NCBI GenBank assembly: GCA_028456385.1
Contig: JALNQF010000103.1
Span: forward strand, 100,200-164,199
Length of the DNA: 64,000 nt
DNA from: Ophiosphaerella korrae
Taxonomy: Eukaryota > Ascomycota > Dothideomycetes > Pleosporales > Phaeosphaeriaceae
Direction of reading: 5' to 3'
A program made the translations under genes and the position numbers. Below are positions 45,280-58,300 of this stretch, piece after piece; the stretch's first letter is position 1; the number at the start of each line of letters is the position of its first letter. The notes below the pieces were generated by a model. It did no database searches. It had not been told where the DNA came from and was given only the letters and a program-made list of their open reading frames with translations.

Positions 45280-46960
45280 ATAGGCTAAAGGCTCTAAATA
45301 GTACTTACTAAAAAGAGTAGTAGACAAGAAAGAAGAGTAGCTAAAGATTCTAAAGGTACTACACAATAAAAGTAGATACTAAGGCTAAAAAAGAATATAG
45401 CGAAAGATCTAGACGCGATATTACTAGCTAAATATATTTAAAGATATAGAAACTTACGTAAAATCTTACTAGGAATATTAATTTTATTTACCTTAGATAG
45501 TAGAAGAAGAGCTATACCTAAATTAGGGACCTAAAGTCTTATAAGGATAGATTATACTAGATATAGTTTATATACCTAATAGTAAAGGAGGTAAGAGATA
45601 TATAATTATATATTAAGACTTTATAAGCTTATACGTAGAGGCTAAAGCTCTTAGAGTTAATATATTAGAAGCTATTATAAAGTTCCTAAAACAAGATATA
45701 TTCTTAAGATAAGGAGTACTATTTAAAATAATAGTAGATAGAAGACTAGAAAATAAAGGACTAGTTACTAACCTTACTTACTTATATAGTACTTAAAAGG
45801 TTATTAGAAGTACCTATTACTCTTAAAGCTTAGGAATAATTAAAAGAGGCTATAAAGAGTTAGTAGCTACTCTCTAAAAGATTAAAGGTAATTAGGTAGA
45901 TAATCTACTTTACGCGCTATAGGTAGATAAAGTTATAGTAAAACGTAGTACTAGAGAGATACTAATATACCTTATATATAGCTAGGAATAAGTCCTACCT
46001 ATTAAACTCTACGTCCCTATATAGTAAACCCTCTTATAGTTAGAAGTTTATAATACTACTACGCTCTTAGTATTACGAGCCTAGTAGTTTAATAAATATA
46101 ATAATAGACTCTAAGAAGCTATAGATTGTACAATTAAGCTAAAAAAAGAAAGTAAAGAATAGTTTAATACTAAAAGGACGTTACGTATAAAAGATATACT
46201 TAAAGGAATATTAGTACTTATCTAAGACTTATTTAGCGACTAGAATAAATCTAGATAGTAAAAACTCTAACTTTAGTAGAAGGGCCCTTATTAAGTTATT
46301 TAGTTATATCTCTCTAGATAGTACTAGCTTACTAACCTAGATAGTATAAAGTTTAGAAACTGTACTCTAAGAGTAAGAGTAGTAGAATTCTACTAGTAAA
46401 GCTAGTAGGAACTAATAGATATCTTAGAAAATTTAGAGCTAGAAGCTAAAGATTTTATAGTTAGATAAAAAGAAGAGTAAGCCTTACCTAATACTAAGGA
46501 GTAACCTAAAAGAGTATTAGATAAACTAGTGCTAATAGAGCTAGTATTTAGAAGGTAAAGTAGGCGAGTACAAGAACAATATAGATAGGACTTACTATTA
46601 CTAGTATAAACTTATTAGCTATAATTAGTTTAAATCCTAGTGCAAAAGCCTAAATTTAATCTAGCTAACTTTAAATTCTTTATATAAAAGGAACCTAATA
46701 AGGAGATTAATTTTAGCTAAAGATTAGCTAAAAATTCTAAATAGGAGAGGGAACAAGTAGGTATTATAAGCAAATAGGAAAATTAGTAATAAGAAGAAAA
46801 GAACTTAGTTAATTTTCTCTAAAAACAAATAACTAAAGAGGCCTTAGTACTTAGATACTAAGAAGAAAAAACTCTATATTACTTATTATTACTAATTACT
46901 ATCCTTAGAACTAGAAGAAGAAGCTTAAGTAGCAAGAGGACTTCTAAGACTAAACCTAGG
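45280..46960 (+). pseudogene. E integrase with C-terminal extension
   Basis: The zinc domain remnant reads LHNKSRY and SYQEYQF (45360-45475, Cys and His to Tyr). The core follows with LDIVYIPNSKGGKRY at about 45554, IVDRRLENK at 45731 and GIIKRGYKEL near 45836, giving the D-D-E set. A GPY-type tail, KGPYQVIQLYLS, is near 46280, then FRNCTLRVRVVEF. The same frame runs on about 180 codons as a charged Gln/Lys/Glu-rich extension to about 46960. No chromodomain was seen. Confidence 0.85.
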
Positions 46961-46984
46961 TAGCTAAAGGTAAATACTACCTAG

Positions 46985-48570
46985 ATAACAAGTATAATAG
47001 TAATCCTAATTCTAAAGCTAAGGATCTTAAAGTAGAAGGTTAGGAGAATACTAAAGAAGTAGAAGAAGTATAGAAATAGGAGACTAAGAGCCTCTAAAAA
47101 GAGAAGTAGAAGAGCCTAAACCTATTATATTAAATTAAGAATAAACTAGAGTAAGAATACTACTACTAGAAAGTAGAGCGTAAAAAGGAGAAGTTAAAAG
47201 AGTAGCTAGATAGTAGCTAGAAGTAGGAGTAAAAGTAGTAAGAGACTTAATAGGGCGTTTATAAGCGTATCCTAAACTCTTATTAAGACTTAAGTAACCT
47301 ATATCTAACTCTAGGTTAGTAGAGCAAGAAAGGCGTAAGGGCGTACCTTATAAGGCCTAAGGGGCTAGTAGTTAATAGAGAGAATTTAGAGTAGTATAAA
47401 AGCTTAAAGGCGAGCTAGAACTACTAGAGGAAGCGCTTTAAGAGTGTTTACTAATACTAGAAAGAGATAAAGAGTAAAAAGAACTAGAGAAAACCTAATA
47501 AACGCGGGCCTTATCTATAGTAGAGAAAATAGTAGCTAGAGAACTATTAGACTTACTCTTAGGTATAGTACAACCTTAGAGACGCTAGCTATAAGCTTAC
47601 TAGTAAAATAGATTGTTAGTAGAGCTATAAGGGTAGCTAGAAGTCTTAGAGTTATTATCTTTAGGCTTATTTATACTACACACTATTAGGCGAGCCCTAA
47701 GCCTATAAGAACGCACTAGCTTACTAGGCGTTACAAGAGGACACCTATAGGCTACTTAATAACTTAGGGAAACGTTTTAGTAAATAAGATACTAAATATT
47801 AGCTACTATAGTATTACGCGTAAAGGGCGTAGTAATAGGGTAACTAGAAGACTAAGTAGCTATAAGAACAAAAGTATTAGCGTAGGTACGCTCTTACTTA
47901 AAGAGCTTAGTAATATAGTAGTAACTCTTAGTAAAACCCTTAACCTAAGAAAGTACTTACTTGTATTTAGCTACTAGACTACTAAAAACGCGTTAGCTAA
48001 GCTTTAAAAGACTATTAAGATAAGATTAAGTAAAAAGAAAAATAAGGTTAAAGACTTACTTAACCTATAATTATAGCCCTAAATATAATAATAAATATAA
48101 GAGCTATTAAGGTAAATAATACCTTTATTATTAAAGAAAATAGAGTATCTAATACTACTACAAATATAGGTAGTATAGCTATAATTACCCTCCTCTTTAG
48201 AACTATAAGCTATAGCCCTATTAAAGCCTAGTAGTAGTAGCTCTAGTAGTAAGGCTCTATAAAGGCTAATAGTCTTCTAAGTATACTAACTTATATAGAC
48301 TATAGCCTTATAATAGGCTTATATCTCTTAAAGATTATTAATTAAAGAAAGATCTTATAAGCGCGTAGCTTAAGTAGCTAAAGAGTCCTAAGTAGGTATC
48401 TCTTAACCTTTATAATAGCGTACCTAATAGTATAGCTAGTAGAAGCGAGACTAAGAGCTATTAGAAGTATAGAAGAGGCTATTAGGGTTATAGGAACAAA
48501 TATTATAAAGACTATTCTACTAGTAAGCCTTATTTTTACGCTTATTATAGTAAGTATATACAAACTCTTA
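46985..48570 (+). pseudogene. E extra gene after integrase, Gln/Lys-rich, unknown
   Basis: A sense-strand frame, different from pol, starts near 46985 and reads SKAKDLKVEG, KEKLKEQLDSS, YKRILNSY and GVRAYLIRPKG. It continues with a strongly Gln/Lys/Tyr-rich protein (RKRFKSVYQYQKEIKSKK near 47440, LAYQALQEDTYRLLNN near 47720) to about 48570. Stops sit almost only at Gln/Trp-like positions. A second family member, E2, preserves the region 47015-48350 in the same frame. Long heptad-like runs suggest a coiled coil. It is not recognised; retroviral envelope-like features (signal peptide, transmembrane helix) were not seen. A hydrophobic minus-strand open frame at 48378-48563 is its shadow. Confidence 0.62.
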
Positions 48571-50008
48571 GATAAAAAAAAGAAGCTAGCTAAAGTTACG
48601 CTCTTTAAAGACGTTAAAGGCTTAGTTAAGAAGGTTATAAAGTAAGTTAAGTAAGAGAGAGTAGTTAAAGAAATAAGTAATAACTAAGAGAAAAGCGTAG
48701 TTAGTAAGACCTAAGGGCCTATAGGTAGAAAGGATAGATACTTACTTTTATACTAGAAATAATATATTATAGAAATAGGGTAGGAAGCCTTACTCTTAGT
48801 TTAATAGTAACTTAAGAGTAGTCTACCTAAGTTATAAAGTAGCTAAGAAGGATTATTACTACTATAGTTACTTTAGCTAAGCTAGCTAGCTATATAAGAC
48901 CTAGGTTAGAAGTTAAGAGTAGCTATAATAATTAAAGTAGAAAGTAAATAAGAGAATAGAGCTAAGAAACTAGTAAGAGAGTATAGAGTAGCTAAGATAA
49001 GCCTAAAGAAAAGAAGAAGAAAATAGAATAAAAAATAGAGAGATAAAGTTTAAGTATACCTTTAGAGAGCGTTTATAACTTTACTAAAAATTATAGGAGT
49101 AAATAACTATAAGAGCTTAACTACTAGTAAAGACGTTTAAATATAGAGCCTAAGAGCCCTACGCTAGCTTAACTAATAAATATATATATATAAGAAAAGA
49201 GCTAGCTATTAAAAATTAATAATTAAGAGAAGAATTTAGTAAGTAGAGATACATTAAGTAAAAGAACTATTATAGAAAGGTAAAAACTACTATAGCTCGT
49301 AAACGTACGTAAAAAGAAATAGTAAAAAGATAAGTAGCTACTACTATAAGCTATATAATACGTCTATATAAAAATTTTATTAAATAACTTAGAAACTACG
49401 TAAATGCTCTACAAACGACCCCTTAGATATTAGATCTAGAGCCCTTAGGAGAAAAGTATTACAAGTAGAAGATAAAAGTAGTATTTTTAAAGTCCTAAGC
49501 TATAGACGCTCTAAAATAAAAATAATAGCTAATATAGAGAAATAGAGGTAACGTAACTTAAGCTTTATATTAGGTAACAGCGCTAATAAAGCTAGCGCTC
49601 CTTTAGAGTAAGCCTAGGTAAGTTATAGCTATAGCTAGAGTTAGATTAGTAGTTTGTAGATAATATATAGTAACTAATACCTAAAGGGCTATAAGTTATT
49701 TAAGAGGAAGAAAGCTCTTAGGGACTTAACATCTTTATTCTCTTTTGTCGATATTAATATTTTAGCTAGAAGGCCTAAGTTGCTCTCTAACTATATATAT
49801 AGTTAGCGCTAGATACTAGACTATTTATAAAGTAGGGCTAAATTACAAATCTAAATTCTTTTAGATCTAAGGGTTTAAGTACCTTACTACTAACAAAATA
49901 AGAAAGGAGTTTATAAGTTAAGGTAGGTTTTACTCTCTCTTTAAGCTAAAAGCTCTTAATTAAGTATAGTAGCTTAATAAGACTAAGCTCTATATAAGAA
50001 GGGAAGTA
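48571..50008 (+). other. E 3' tail with polypurine tract
   Basis: Plus-strand reading is still patchily coding-like to about 49100 (Lys/Glu/Arg-rich, for example KEKKKKIE near 49005), then fades. 49750-50008 has no frame. The polypurine tract AAGAAGGGAAG at 49998-50008 directly precedes the 3' LTR and fixes the orientation. E2 lacks most of this tail. Confidence 0.55.
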
Positions 50009-50278
50009 TATAGTAAAGTATTATAAAGAAAGGAATAGTAAAAAAAAGGGGGTAAGTAGTTGCTAAGGAAATATAAGTACTAAGGGCTTATAAGGAGGTA
50101 AACTATTAAGGAAGAGAAGAGGAGAAGAGAGTATAGCTAATAGGCCTTTAAGTTATAAGATATAATCTATAGGAATATAAATAACGTTTAGAACTAGTTT
50201 AGCTAATAAAGTCTAAGTTCTTTAAGACTAATAAGCTCTTAGGCCCTAGATTTATATTAGGTATACAACCTTATAATA
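50009..50278 (+). repeat. E 3' LTR
   Basis: This 270-bp LTR is the partner of 39243-39512; it begins TATAGTAAAG and ends CCTTATAATA, followed by GTAT. Confidence 0.92.
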
Positions 50279-50282
50279 GTAT

Positions 50283-50653
50283 AAGTACACCCTTACTTAG
50301 GTATATATAGTAGGTATAAGCTAAAGCTTTATAACTTATAAAGTAGTTAAACTACTCTTCTTTAGTACGTATTTCTTTCTAGAATATTAGCGCTAGTACT
50401 AGTAAAAAGAGAGTACTAGAAACCTTAACTAGAACTATAATATAGTAAACTTAAGAGGCTACCTAGCGCGCTATAGCTAAGGTAAGATCTAATTCCTAGT
50501 AGTATAGTTCTTTTTAGCTAGCTAAGCTTAATTAAGAGTTAGCTATAATTAGCTATCTTATAGTAACTCTAGTATAAGTAAAAAAGCTACTAGCGTAGTT
50601 TTAGGTTATAGAGAGGCCTATAAAAGTAAAATATTTATAGAGATCTACTATTA
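50283..50653 (-). other. D 5' leader and start of its gag region
   Basis: Continuation of D beyond the E insertion; joins 39242 on the minus strand. The bases next to 50653 should hold the primer binding site. No start codon could be chosen and no domain is readable in 370 bases. Confidence 0.5.
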
Positions 50654-50969
50654 TATAAAGTAGACTTTACGCAAGATAACTTAATAAAGTAGTTTTAATA
50701 ATTAACTAAAAAGAGTAAATAGTAGATAAAGCTATCTAAGTAAGTACTAGGTATATATACCTAGTAGCTTACTAAGCGCTAACTAAAAGTAGAAAAGTAG
50801 TTAAATATTAGTAAGTTTATAATATTAGTAAGTTTATAATATTAGTAAGTTATAAACTTACTAATATATTAGTAAGTTTTATAATATTAGTAAGTTTATA
50901 ATATTAGTAAGTTGTAAACTTACTAATATTAGTGCGAAAATAAGAGATATAAGGGATAACTCCCTTATA
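50654..50969 (-). repeat. D 5' LTR
   Basis: This 316-bp LTR is the partner of 31265-31580. The TTAGTAAGTTT inverted-repeat block is at about 50810-50930. It is followed by the target duplication GTCTA at 50970-50974. This copy has lost more CpA/TpG inside the block than the left one. Confidence 0.93.
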
Positions 50970-52200
50970 GTCTACTACTACTAGGCTCTAATAGGGCTAT
51001 AGCTTATAGCTTTAAAGAAGAGAGTAATTATAGCTATACTACTTATATTTATAGTAGTACTAAATAATCTATTTTTTTTTTATAATAAAATTATTATCTA
51101 CTTTAATAGCTCTTATATTTATTATTATATTTAAGGCTATAATTATAGGTTACGTAAGTTTTTAACTTTATTTTTTTTTTACTTAGTTTTATTCTAATAG
51201 TCTTTTAGAGCTCTACTAACGCGTTTTTAGTAGTCTAGTAGCTAAACGCAAGTAAGTACTTTTCTAAGTTAAAGGTTTTACTAAAAGTTACTACTATATT
51301 ACTAAGCTTTTTAAGTAAGAGTATACTTACGCTAATACTTTTATTCTTATAGCTACTTAGTCTTTTAGCTACTTTATTACTATACTCTTTACGCGTAATA
51401 CTATAGTAGCTAATATTTAGTATCTTATCTACTAAAATATTTCTTTAAGTTATTAAGTAGCTTATAGGCGTTTTCTTATAATACCTAGTAAGCTAGTACG
51501 TTTTTATAGGCTTAGGGCTTACCTAGTAGTATATAGTATAGATAAGCTTAAAAATAATATCTTTAAGACTTTTAGCTACTTTTATAGCTTTACTAATAAT
51601 CTTTTTTACTAGTAAGCTTATAGTTAGTATCTCTAAGGTTAAACTATACTTAAGAGTAAGTCTAATAGTTTTCTAGCTACTATTTTTACTATAGTAGATA
51701 AGGCCTTTATTTATTAAGTTCTCTCTAGGTCTTCTTACTTTTTATCTCTTTTAAGTATTAGTAAATACTCTTAAAGTACTTCTTCTAGTAGTTTTAGCTT
51801 ACTTTTAAGCTTTTATACTACTCTAAATTCTCTTTATTAACTACTAGCCTTTTAGGCTTTATAAGGTACGCTTTTATACTTTTTTTACTCTACTAACTTA
51901 GAGTTAGAGATAAGTTACTTAGGTCTTAATAAAAGTTTAAGATATACTTATATATATTTTATTAAGTCTCTTACTACTTTTACTTTTACTTCTAGCTACT
52001 ATCTAGCTACTTTTTTAACTTTTCCTCTTTATACTCTACTTTCTAGTAGTAGTATTCTTACTTAAGTCTATTCTTAATTTAATATAATAGGTTTAAGCTT
52101 TTCTACTTCTCTTTCTAAGAGCTCTTAGTTTCTTATTTTTATACTTTCTTTACCTTTTTAGTATTCTTTTAACCTTTTACTTTAAGATCTTTAGCTTTAA
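50970..52200 (-). mobile_element. E2 right fragment (extra gene of family E)
   Basis: The reverse complement matches E from about 48245 back to about 47015. On the minus strand it reads SKAKDLKVKG, KEKQKSLNLLY and EYYY, like E but more RIP-damaged, with poly-T/A runs near 51065 and 51175. The left edge is D's duplication; the right edge is the A3 LTR at 52201. The remainder of E2 (pol, gag, 5' LTR) must lie beyond A3/A4, outside the window. Confidence 0.85.
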
Positions 52201-52622
52201 TATTACGATAGTAATAAGAGAAATTAAGATAGAACTAATTAGTCCTAGCCTAATTACTAACATAATATAAGAAGAGTAGGGTAATAACTTATAGGATAAT
52301 AAACTTAATTAGGAGACTAACTATAATAAAGATACGTAATAAATTCGTAAATTTATAATCTAAGTAAATATAAATTTATAAATCTAACTTTATAAATTCG
52401 CGATCTTAGTAAATATAAAGTTATAAAGTACGAAGAAGGTATTAAGTATATAGTTAGTAGCTATACGTATTATTAAGGTAGTATTAGTAATCTAATCTCT
52501 AACCTAGAACGCTAATACTTAATATTATATACACAAATTAACTATTATTTATAGTTATTACTTCTTAATCTACTAATACTACTTAATAGTTACTTATAGT
52601 TAATAGTAGAATACCTATAATA
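52201..52622 (+). repeat. A3 5' LTR
   Basis: 422 bp, beginning TATTACGATAG and ending ACCTATAATA, with the AATTTATAAATTT-type internal repeat as in A1. It is preceded by CTTTAA, close to the CTTTA target of A2 and A4. The same leader words as in A2 (CTTTACTAATTTAGTTATTA) follow. Confidence 0.9.
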
Positions 52623-52689
52623 CTTTACTAATTTAGTTATTAGGGGAAGCAAAGCGTAAGTAGCGTATAGTCTAGCTAATACGATAGTA

Positions 52690-53830
52690 AAAAGTTTAAC
52701 TAAAAAAATAGCTAAAGTACTACTAAGTAGTTATAAATTAGATAATACTATATAGAAGGTAATTAGAGAATATATAAATAACTTAATCTTAGAGAAAGAA
52801 GATATAAAGATAGTAATTAATATACTAGAAACGTAGAACAAAGAACTATAAGATTACTTTAAGTAGAATAAAGCCTAGATTAAAGCTATTATTAAAGGAT
52901 AAAACTAAATAGAGCTAATTACTTAGTAACTAGAGATAAGTACAATAAAGAAACTACTTAAGATACCTATACTTAAGAAATTTAATAAGATAAAGGAAAA
53001 CCTAAGACCTTTTATAGTAGTAGTATAGCTATAGATAGATATATAAGTACTATACTTTAATATAGAAGAAAAGAAAGTAATATATATTAGAATATATCTT
53101 AAAGGAAACGTAATAAGATAGTTTAAACTCTACTAGATAGATTATACTATATACGCTCTAATAATATAAAAGGATAAAACTAGAGCTATTTTTAGAAGTT
53201 ACAAATACTTTACTAAACAAATAATAGTAGTATTTAGGGATATAGATATTACCTAATAAGCTAAAAAAAGACTTAAAAGACTTATATAATAAAAGAGTAT
53301 CTCTAAATATATATTATAGTTTAAATAACTATTACAAAACATAGAATAAAATAAGGTATCTTTAATATTATAATTTAAATAAAGATTAAATACAAAGATC
53401 TAAGACAAGATAATTTATATAGAAAAACCTAGGACACTAGAAGCCCTAAAGTAATAGGTAATACAAATTAATAATAATCTTTAAGAATAGAAAAAGAATA
53501 GGTATAGAAGCTAATCTAGAAACTAGGACGTTAGAGACCTTATAATCCTTAATACTAATAAGAATAAGAAAAAGAAAAAGAATAAAGACTTTATATACTT
53601 TATCTATAGTAAAAAGGGCTACTACGTAAAAAACTACTAATTATAAAAGAAAAAGGATATAGTATATTATAAATATAGAAAACTAAAATACTTTATAAAA
53701 GGTTATAGAAGTAAGGACTATAAGAAAGATAAAGAAGTCTAGTTAAAAACAATAGAAAGTAAGAAGGAAGTACTAAAAGTATAGGCTAAACTCTAGAAAA
53801 AGGTAGCTAAAAGTAAAGAATTATAATATA
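52690..53830 (+). pseudogene. A3 gag
   Basis: Uninterrupted copy of the gag seen in A2. It shows the capsid landmarks KFNKIKENLRPF near 52980, VLYFNIEEKKVIYI, FRDIDI near 53235, LILQFKQ near 53360 and PRTLEALKQQVIQI near 53430. Two zinc knuckles about 53595-53710 have all Cys and His changed to Tyr. It shows what B removed from A2: the leader runs directly from 52623 into this region without interruption. Confidence 0.88.
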
Positions 53831-54890
53831 TAATACTTTATTAGACCTTTTATTATAATAATAACTACTATATATATCTTTTTAGTAAGTAGAGAGAAAG
53901 ATAGTTCTTATAAAAGAGTAGAGTGATAGTAATAAAAGAAAGAATAAAAGCGTAGCTAGAAGAAATAGCTTACGTAATAGACTTACTAATAGAAGACTTA
54001 GGAGGAGAGGAGCCCTAGATTTTATTAATCTAGGCTAAAGAACTAGTACTAGATAAAGAAACTACTACAGCTTCCTCTAAAAGACTATAAGAGAGTAAGA
54101 AATAAGTTAGTATAAGAGGTATAGAGTATACCTAGCTAGATATATATAGCTATAATAGCTATATAATAATAGATATAGAGGAATAAAACAAATAATAGAA
54201 GTTTATTTAGAAATACTTACTTATTATAAGTATAGAGGAAGCGTATAAAGACTAGAAAGAACGTAATCTTAAAGAAATAAACTTTATACTATTTTAAGAA
54301 TAGATAAAGTAATATATAGTTATAGTAGGAAGAATACCTATATAATACGAATAGTAGTTCCTTGTAAAAAAAACGCGATAGATTAATAAAGCCTATATAC
54401 TAAGAGTACTAGTAGTATACTATATCCTAATAAAAGAGATACCTAGAAAAGATAAATACTAAGAAGAGGACAATATAATAATAGACCTAAAACACCTAGT
54501 ATACTTTAAAGTATTACAGTTATTATACCTAGATAAGAATTATATTATATATAGAAAACCTAAAATAAATAACTACGTATAGCTTATATAAAGAAGAGGA
54601 TATAACAATATAAGAGTAATTCTAGTAGAAGATATCTAAAGATAAGAGATAATACTAGAAGAAGGATATATAGTAGTAAAGCCTAGACTAAAACTATCTA
54701 AGAAATACGTCTAAGGAGGACTATAGTATAAATATACGTACAATAAATATCTAAAATATAAAGAATATAAGCTTAAAGTAGGGCTATAGCCTTAGAAAAA
54801 TAGATAATTTATAAAATAACTTAAGTAAGAATAGCTAGAAGGTATAAAAGGCCTATATATTATAAAAGTAAGTATATACTAAAGAAGAAG
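53831..54890 (+). pseudogene. A3 gag-protease spacer domain
   Basis: Same approximately 340-codon spacer as in A2 (RGIEYTQLDIY near 54115, NYIIYRKPK near 54540, LSKKYVQGG near 54695). Its preservation as a readable frame in a second copy supports that it is a real part of the polyprotein. Confidence 0.62.
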
Positions 54891-57800
54891 AGTATATTTA
54901 ATAATTAATAGTAAAGCTATAAAGATCTTTATATTAAAGAAGTTTATAGAAATATAAGGAATACGTTATATAATAAAGAAGTATCCTTAATAACTAAGTA
55001 TAATTAAAGGAAAGCTATTCTAGGAACTTATTAAGTTTAAGACAGTTCCCTCTATACTAGAACTAGAAAGGAGGAAGATTAAAAACATAGTTATAGATAT
55101 AATAATAATTAATAATAAACAAGATATATTTCTATAGATACTATAGTTATAGATAACTAACCTATATATTAATTAGAGAATAGGAAAAATTAACTACTAT
55201 AAAATAGATATATTAAAAGCTAATATAAGCACCTATAAAGGAGAATTCCTAGAAAAATATAAAAAATAGTAAAAATAGCTTATAGAACTAGAAGACTACT
55301 TTCTAAAATATTAGCTATAGGACTTAGTAATAGACTTAGAAGAAGGAAAAAACGTAGGATAGAGCCTAGTCTACTAAAAGACTAAAGAAGATTCTAAAAT
55401 TAAATAAGCGTTTATTAAAAACGTAATAAAAAAGAGATAAATATAAGAATCTAAATCCTTAGTAGTATATAGACTTATATTTATAGATAAAAAGAGAATA
55501 AATAAAAAAAGACTTTACGTAGATTTTAAAAAAACTAACGCAATTATAAGTAAGAATTAATACCTCTTACTATAATTAATAAAATATAATATAGGCTATA
55601 GAAGGTATAAGTCTTAAAAAACTATATATCTAAAATACCTACTACTAGATTAGAATTAAGAAAGGTAATAAATAGAAAATTACGATTAGAACGTAATATA
55701 GACTATTTAAATACCTAGTTATACTCTTTAGCTTAATAAATGTACTAGTAGCCTTCTAAGAAAGAATTAATATAGTACTAAGAAAGTACTTAGATATATT
55801 TATATTTATATACCTAGATAATATCTTTATATTCTTAGAAATAGAAGAAGAACACGTATAATATATATATAAGGTGCTAGAAAAACTATTAGAAAGTAAA
55901 CTATTTCTTAAAATAAGAAAATACAAATTCTATATAAAAGAAATAGATTTCCTTAGATTTATTATAGAACTAAGAAACGTTAAAATTAACATAGAGAAAA
56001 TTAAGTTAATTAATAAATATCTAATACTAAAGAACTTAAAAGAAGTATAATAATTTTATAAGTTAGTAAACTTCTATAGGAAGTTAATAATAGGATAGTT
56101 TAAAGATATAGAACTAATAACTAGACTTATAAAGAAAGATATACTATTTAAATAGATAGAAGAATATAATATAGTATTTAAAAAGATTAAGAGAAAGTTT
56201 ATAGAAAACCTAGTTATTAGAATATATAACCTAGACTTACTAGTTATAGTAAAAATAGACGCATCTAACTTAGTCTATAGAATAGTACTAATATAGGAAG
56301 ATCTAAGGACTAAACAAGAATATTTAGTTAAATACTTTTCTTAGAAAATAAAGCTAGTAGAGCTTAACTACCGAATTTATATTAAAGAAATACTAGTAAT
56401 CTATAAAGTATTTAAATAATAGAGAGTATATTTATAAGGAGTAAAATACTAAACAAGAGTCTATATAGACTATAAGAATCTTATAAGATTTATAATAAAT
56501 AAGGACTTATTATAATACTATATAAGAGAGGAGGAATTCCTATTAACGTTTAACTTAGAAATTATATATATAAAAGGGAAAGATAATAAATTTATAGACG
56601 CTCTTAGTAGAAGACTAGACTTATAAGAGGTAGTAAACGTAATAGGTATAGTTCTAATTAAGAATAAAGAAGGATATTTAATCCTAAATATACCTAAAAT
56701 AGCTACTATACTTAATTAAATAAGTAGCGAGCTAGATAACTAGATTTAGAAAATAACACAAGAAGTATCTAAAGTAAGAAAGAAACTAGAAATCTAAGAA
56801 GGATTTATATAAGCTTATAGAAAAATATATATTCTAAAGAAAATATAAAGAGAGTTTATATAATAATTTTATAAACTACTAGTATATAAGTACTAAGGTA
56901 TTAATAAAACTCTAGATAGACTCTTATAAGATTATTATATTCTAAAAGTAAGATAACTAGTAATAGAAGTACTATAAGACTATATAGAATACTATAGAAA
57001 TAAATATAATAGATACGTACCCTATAGAATACTATAACTAGTTAAAGTACTAAAGTAACTTTAAAGAATAATTACAATAGACTTTATTATAAAGCTACCT
57101 AAGTTAAAAGACCTAATATTAAGAATTAAATATAATAGAATCTTAATAATAGTAGATAAACTTATAAAGTATTTATACTTTAAACTATATAAAGAAAAAA
57201 GTAAGATAGAGGTTATAATATATTAGGTTTTAATAACTATAATTAGCTAATATAGTATACTAGATAAGATTATTATAAATAGAGATATACAATTTATATT
57301 AAAACTATAGAGAATAATAATAGTATAATTAGAAATATAATACGCGATGTTAATAGTATATTTTTTATAAATAGATAGATAATTAGAAAGAATAAACTAG
57401 ATAGTAGAATAGTACTTAAGATACTACCTTAACTATAACTAGAATAACTAGGTATAGTTACTACCTATAGTATAGCTAGTATATAATAGCGCAAAGAACG
57501 TAGTAATAAGAGTATTACTTTTCTTTATAAACTATAGATTTAATCCTAATATATATAGAACCTTAAGAAATATAGAATCTTAGACTCTAAGAGGAGAAAA
57601 CTTTATAAATAGACTAAAAGAAATACCTAACTAATTAAGATAAGATATAGAATTTCTATATAACTAAATAGTAAAGTACTATAATAAAAAATATAAATAG
57701 AGACCTTAATTTAAAAAGAGAGAAAAAGTATAGTTAGTATAAAAAAATATTAAGAGTAAATAATTAAGCTTAAAACTTAATTATATAAAGATTAGACTAC

Positions 57801-58250
57801 ATAAAATTAAAAAGAAAGTTACACTAGTTATATTTAAGCTAAAACTACTAAATAAAATAAAGATATACTTAACCTTCTATATAGTACTATTTAAAATAGT
57901 ACTATAAGACGTAAAACAACTAGTATATAAAGTAGATATATATAGAGAATAGAAAGAATAGAAAGTTAAAAAAATTCTAGTATACTAGTTCTATAATAGT
58001 AAGAACTATTATTTAGTAAAATAGATAGGTATAGATAAGAGATAGTAACTATAAGAAGATATATAGAAACTAGAAAATAACTTTAACTACTTTAAGAAAC
58101 TAGAAGAGTTCTAAAATTAAAACTCTCTAGAGCGCTATATAGTAAACTAGGAAAATTAGTACTACTAATAGTAAATAGAGAGATATTAGGAATATCTAAT
58201 ATAATAGGAGCTAGAACAGCCTTTATAGCGTCCTTAAGGTCTATCTTAGC
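54891..58250 (+). pseudogene. A3 pol: PR, RT, RNase H, IN, chromodomain
   Basis: Protease near 54895-55150, RT 55440-56100 with YLDN at 55811-55822, RNase H 56230-56640 (KIDASNLVYRI near 56250), integrase 56830-57680 (DFIIKLPKLKDLIL at 57080) and chromodomain 57960-58110. More damaged than A2: nearly every Gln/Trp codon is a stop. The frame runs past the chromodomain as in the other copies (VNQENQYY-like near 58150). Confidence 0.9.
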
Positions 58251-58300
58251 TTCTAAGGTATAAGACTATTTAGATAATTTAGTGTTATTATAAGCCTTTA
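58092..58300 (-). pseudogene. A3 antisense ORF, C-terminal stub
   Basis: The conserved end of the family A antisense ORF (LVS then stop at 58092-58094) and part of the coiled-coil half are present on the minus strand. The rest of the ORF and A3's 3' LTR are missing because A4 begins at 58301. They should reappear beyond A4, to the right of the window. Confidence 0.55.

Larger units (their letters stand above)
39243..50278 (+). mobile_element. E, Ty3/gypsy element with extra gene, nested in D
   Basis: Two 270-bp LTRs (39243-39512 and 50009-50278) flank an 11-kb element. The bases GTAT precede the left LTR (39239-39242) and follow the right one (50279-50282), a 4-bp target duplication that could be 5 bp given one shared A. 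The purine tract AAGAAGGGAAG ends at 50008, directly before the 3' LTR. Order on the plus strand is leader with hexamer repeat, gag, PR, RT, RNase H, IN and a long extra gene. E is the innermost layer of this stack. Confidence 0.92.
31265..50969 (-). mobile_element. D, Ty3/gypsy element nested in E2 and interrupted by E
   Basis: Two 316-bp LTRs (31265-31580 and 50654-50969) and the perfect 5-bp duplication GTCTA (31260-31264 and 50970-50974) bound the element. Its genes run on the minus strand; a purine tract abuts the left LTR. Without E the internal part is about 8 kb. Its RT resembles family C. The flanking E2 sequence rejoins across the duplication into a continuous match with E around 48230-48245. 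Confidence 0.93.

Noticed and set aside
48378..48563. Hydrophobic minus-strand open frame of 61 codons, possible membrane peptide
   Set aside because: Antisense shadow of the E extra gene, whose plus-strand frame is conserved upstream in E2.
49998..50282. E right LTR ending at 50277 with a 5-bp duplication AGTAT
   Set aside because: It would make the LTR end in AAT; E2 keeps TGTTATAAGG, showing the true end is ...AACA, so the 4-bp GTAT reading is preferred.
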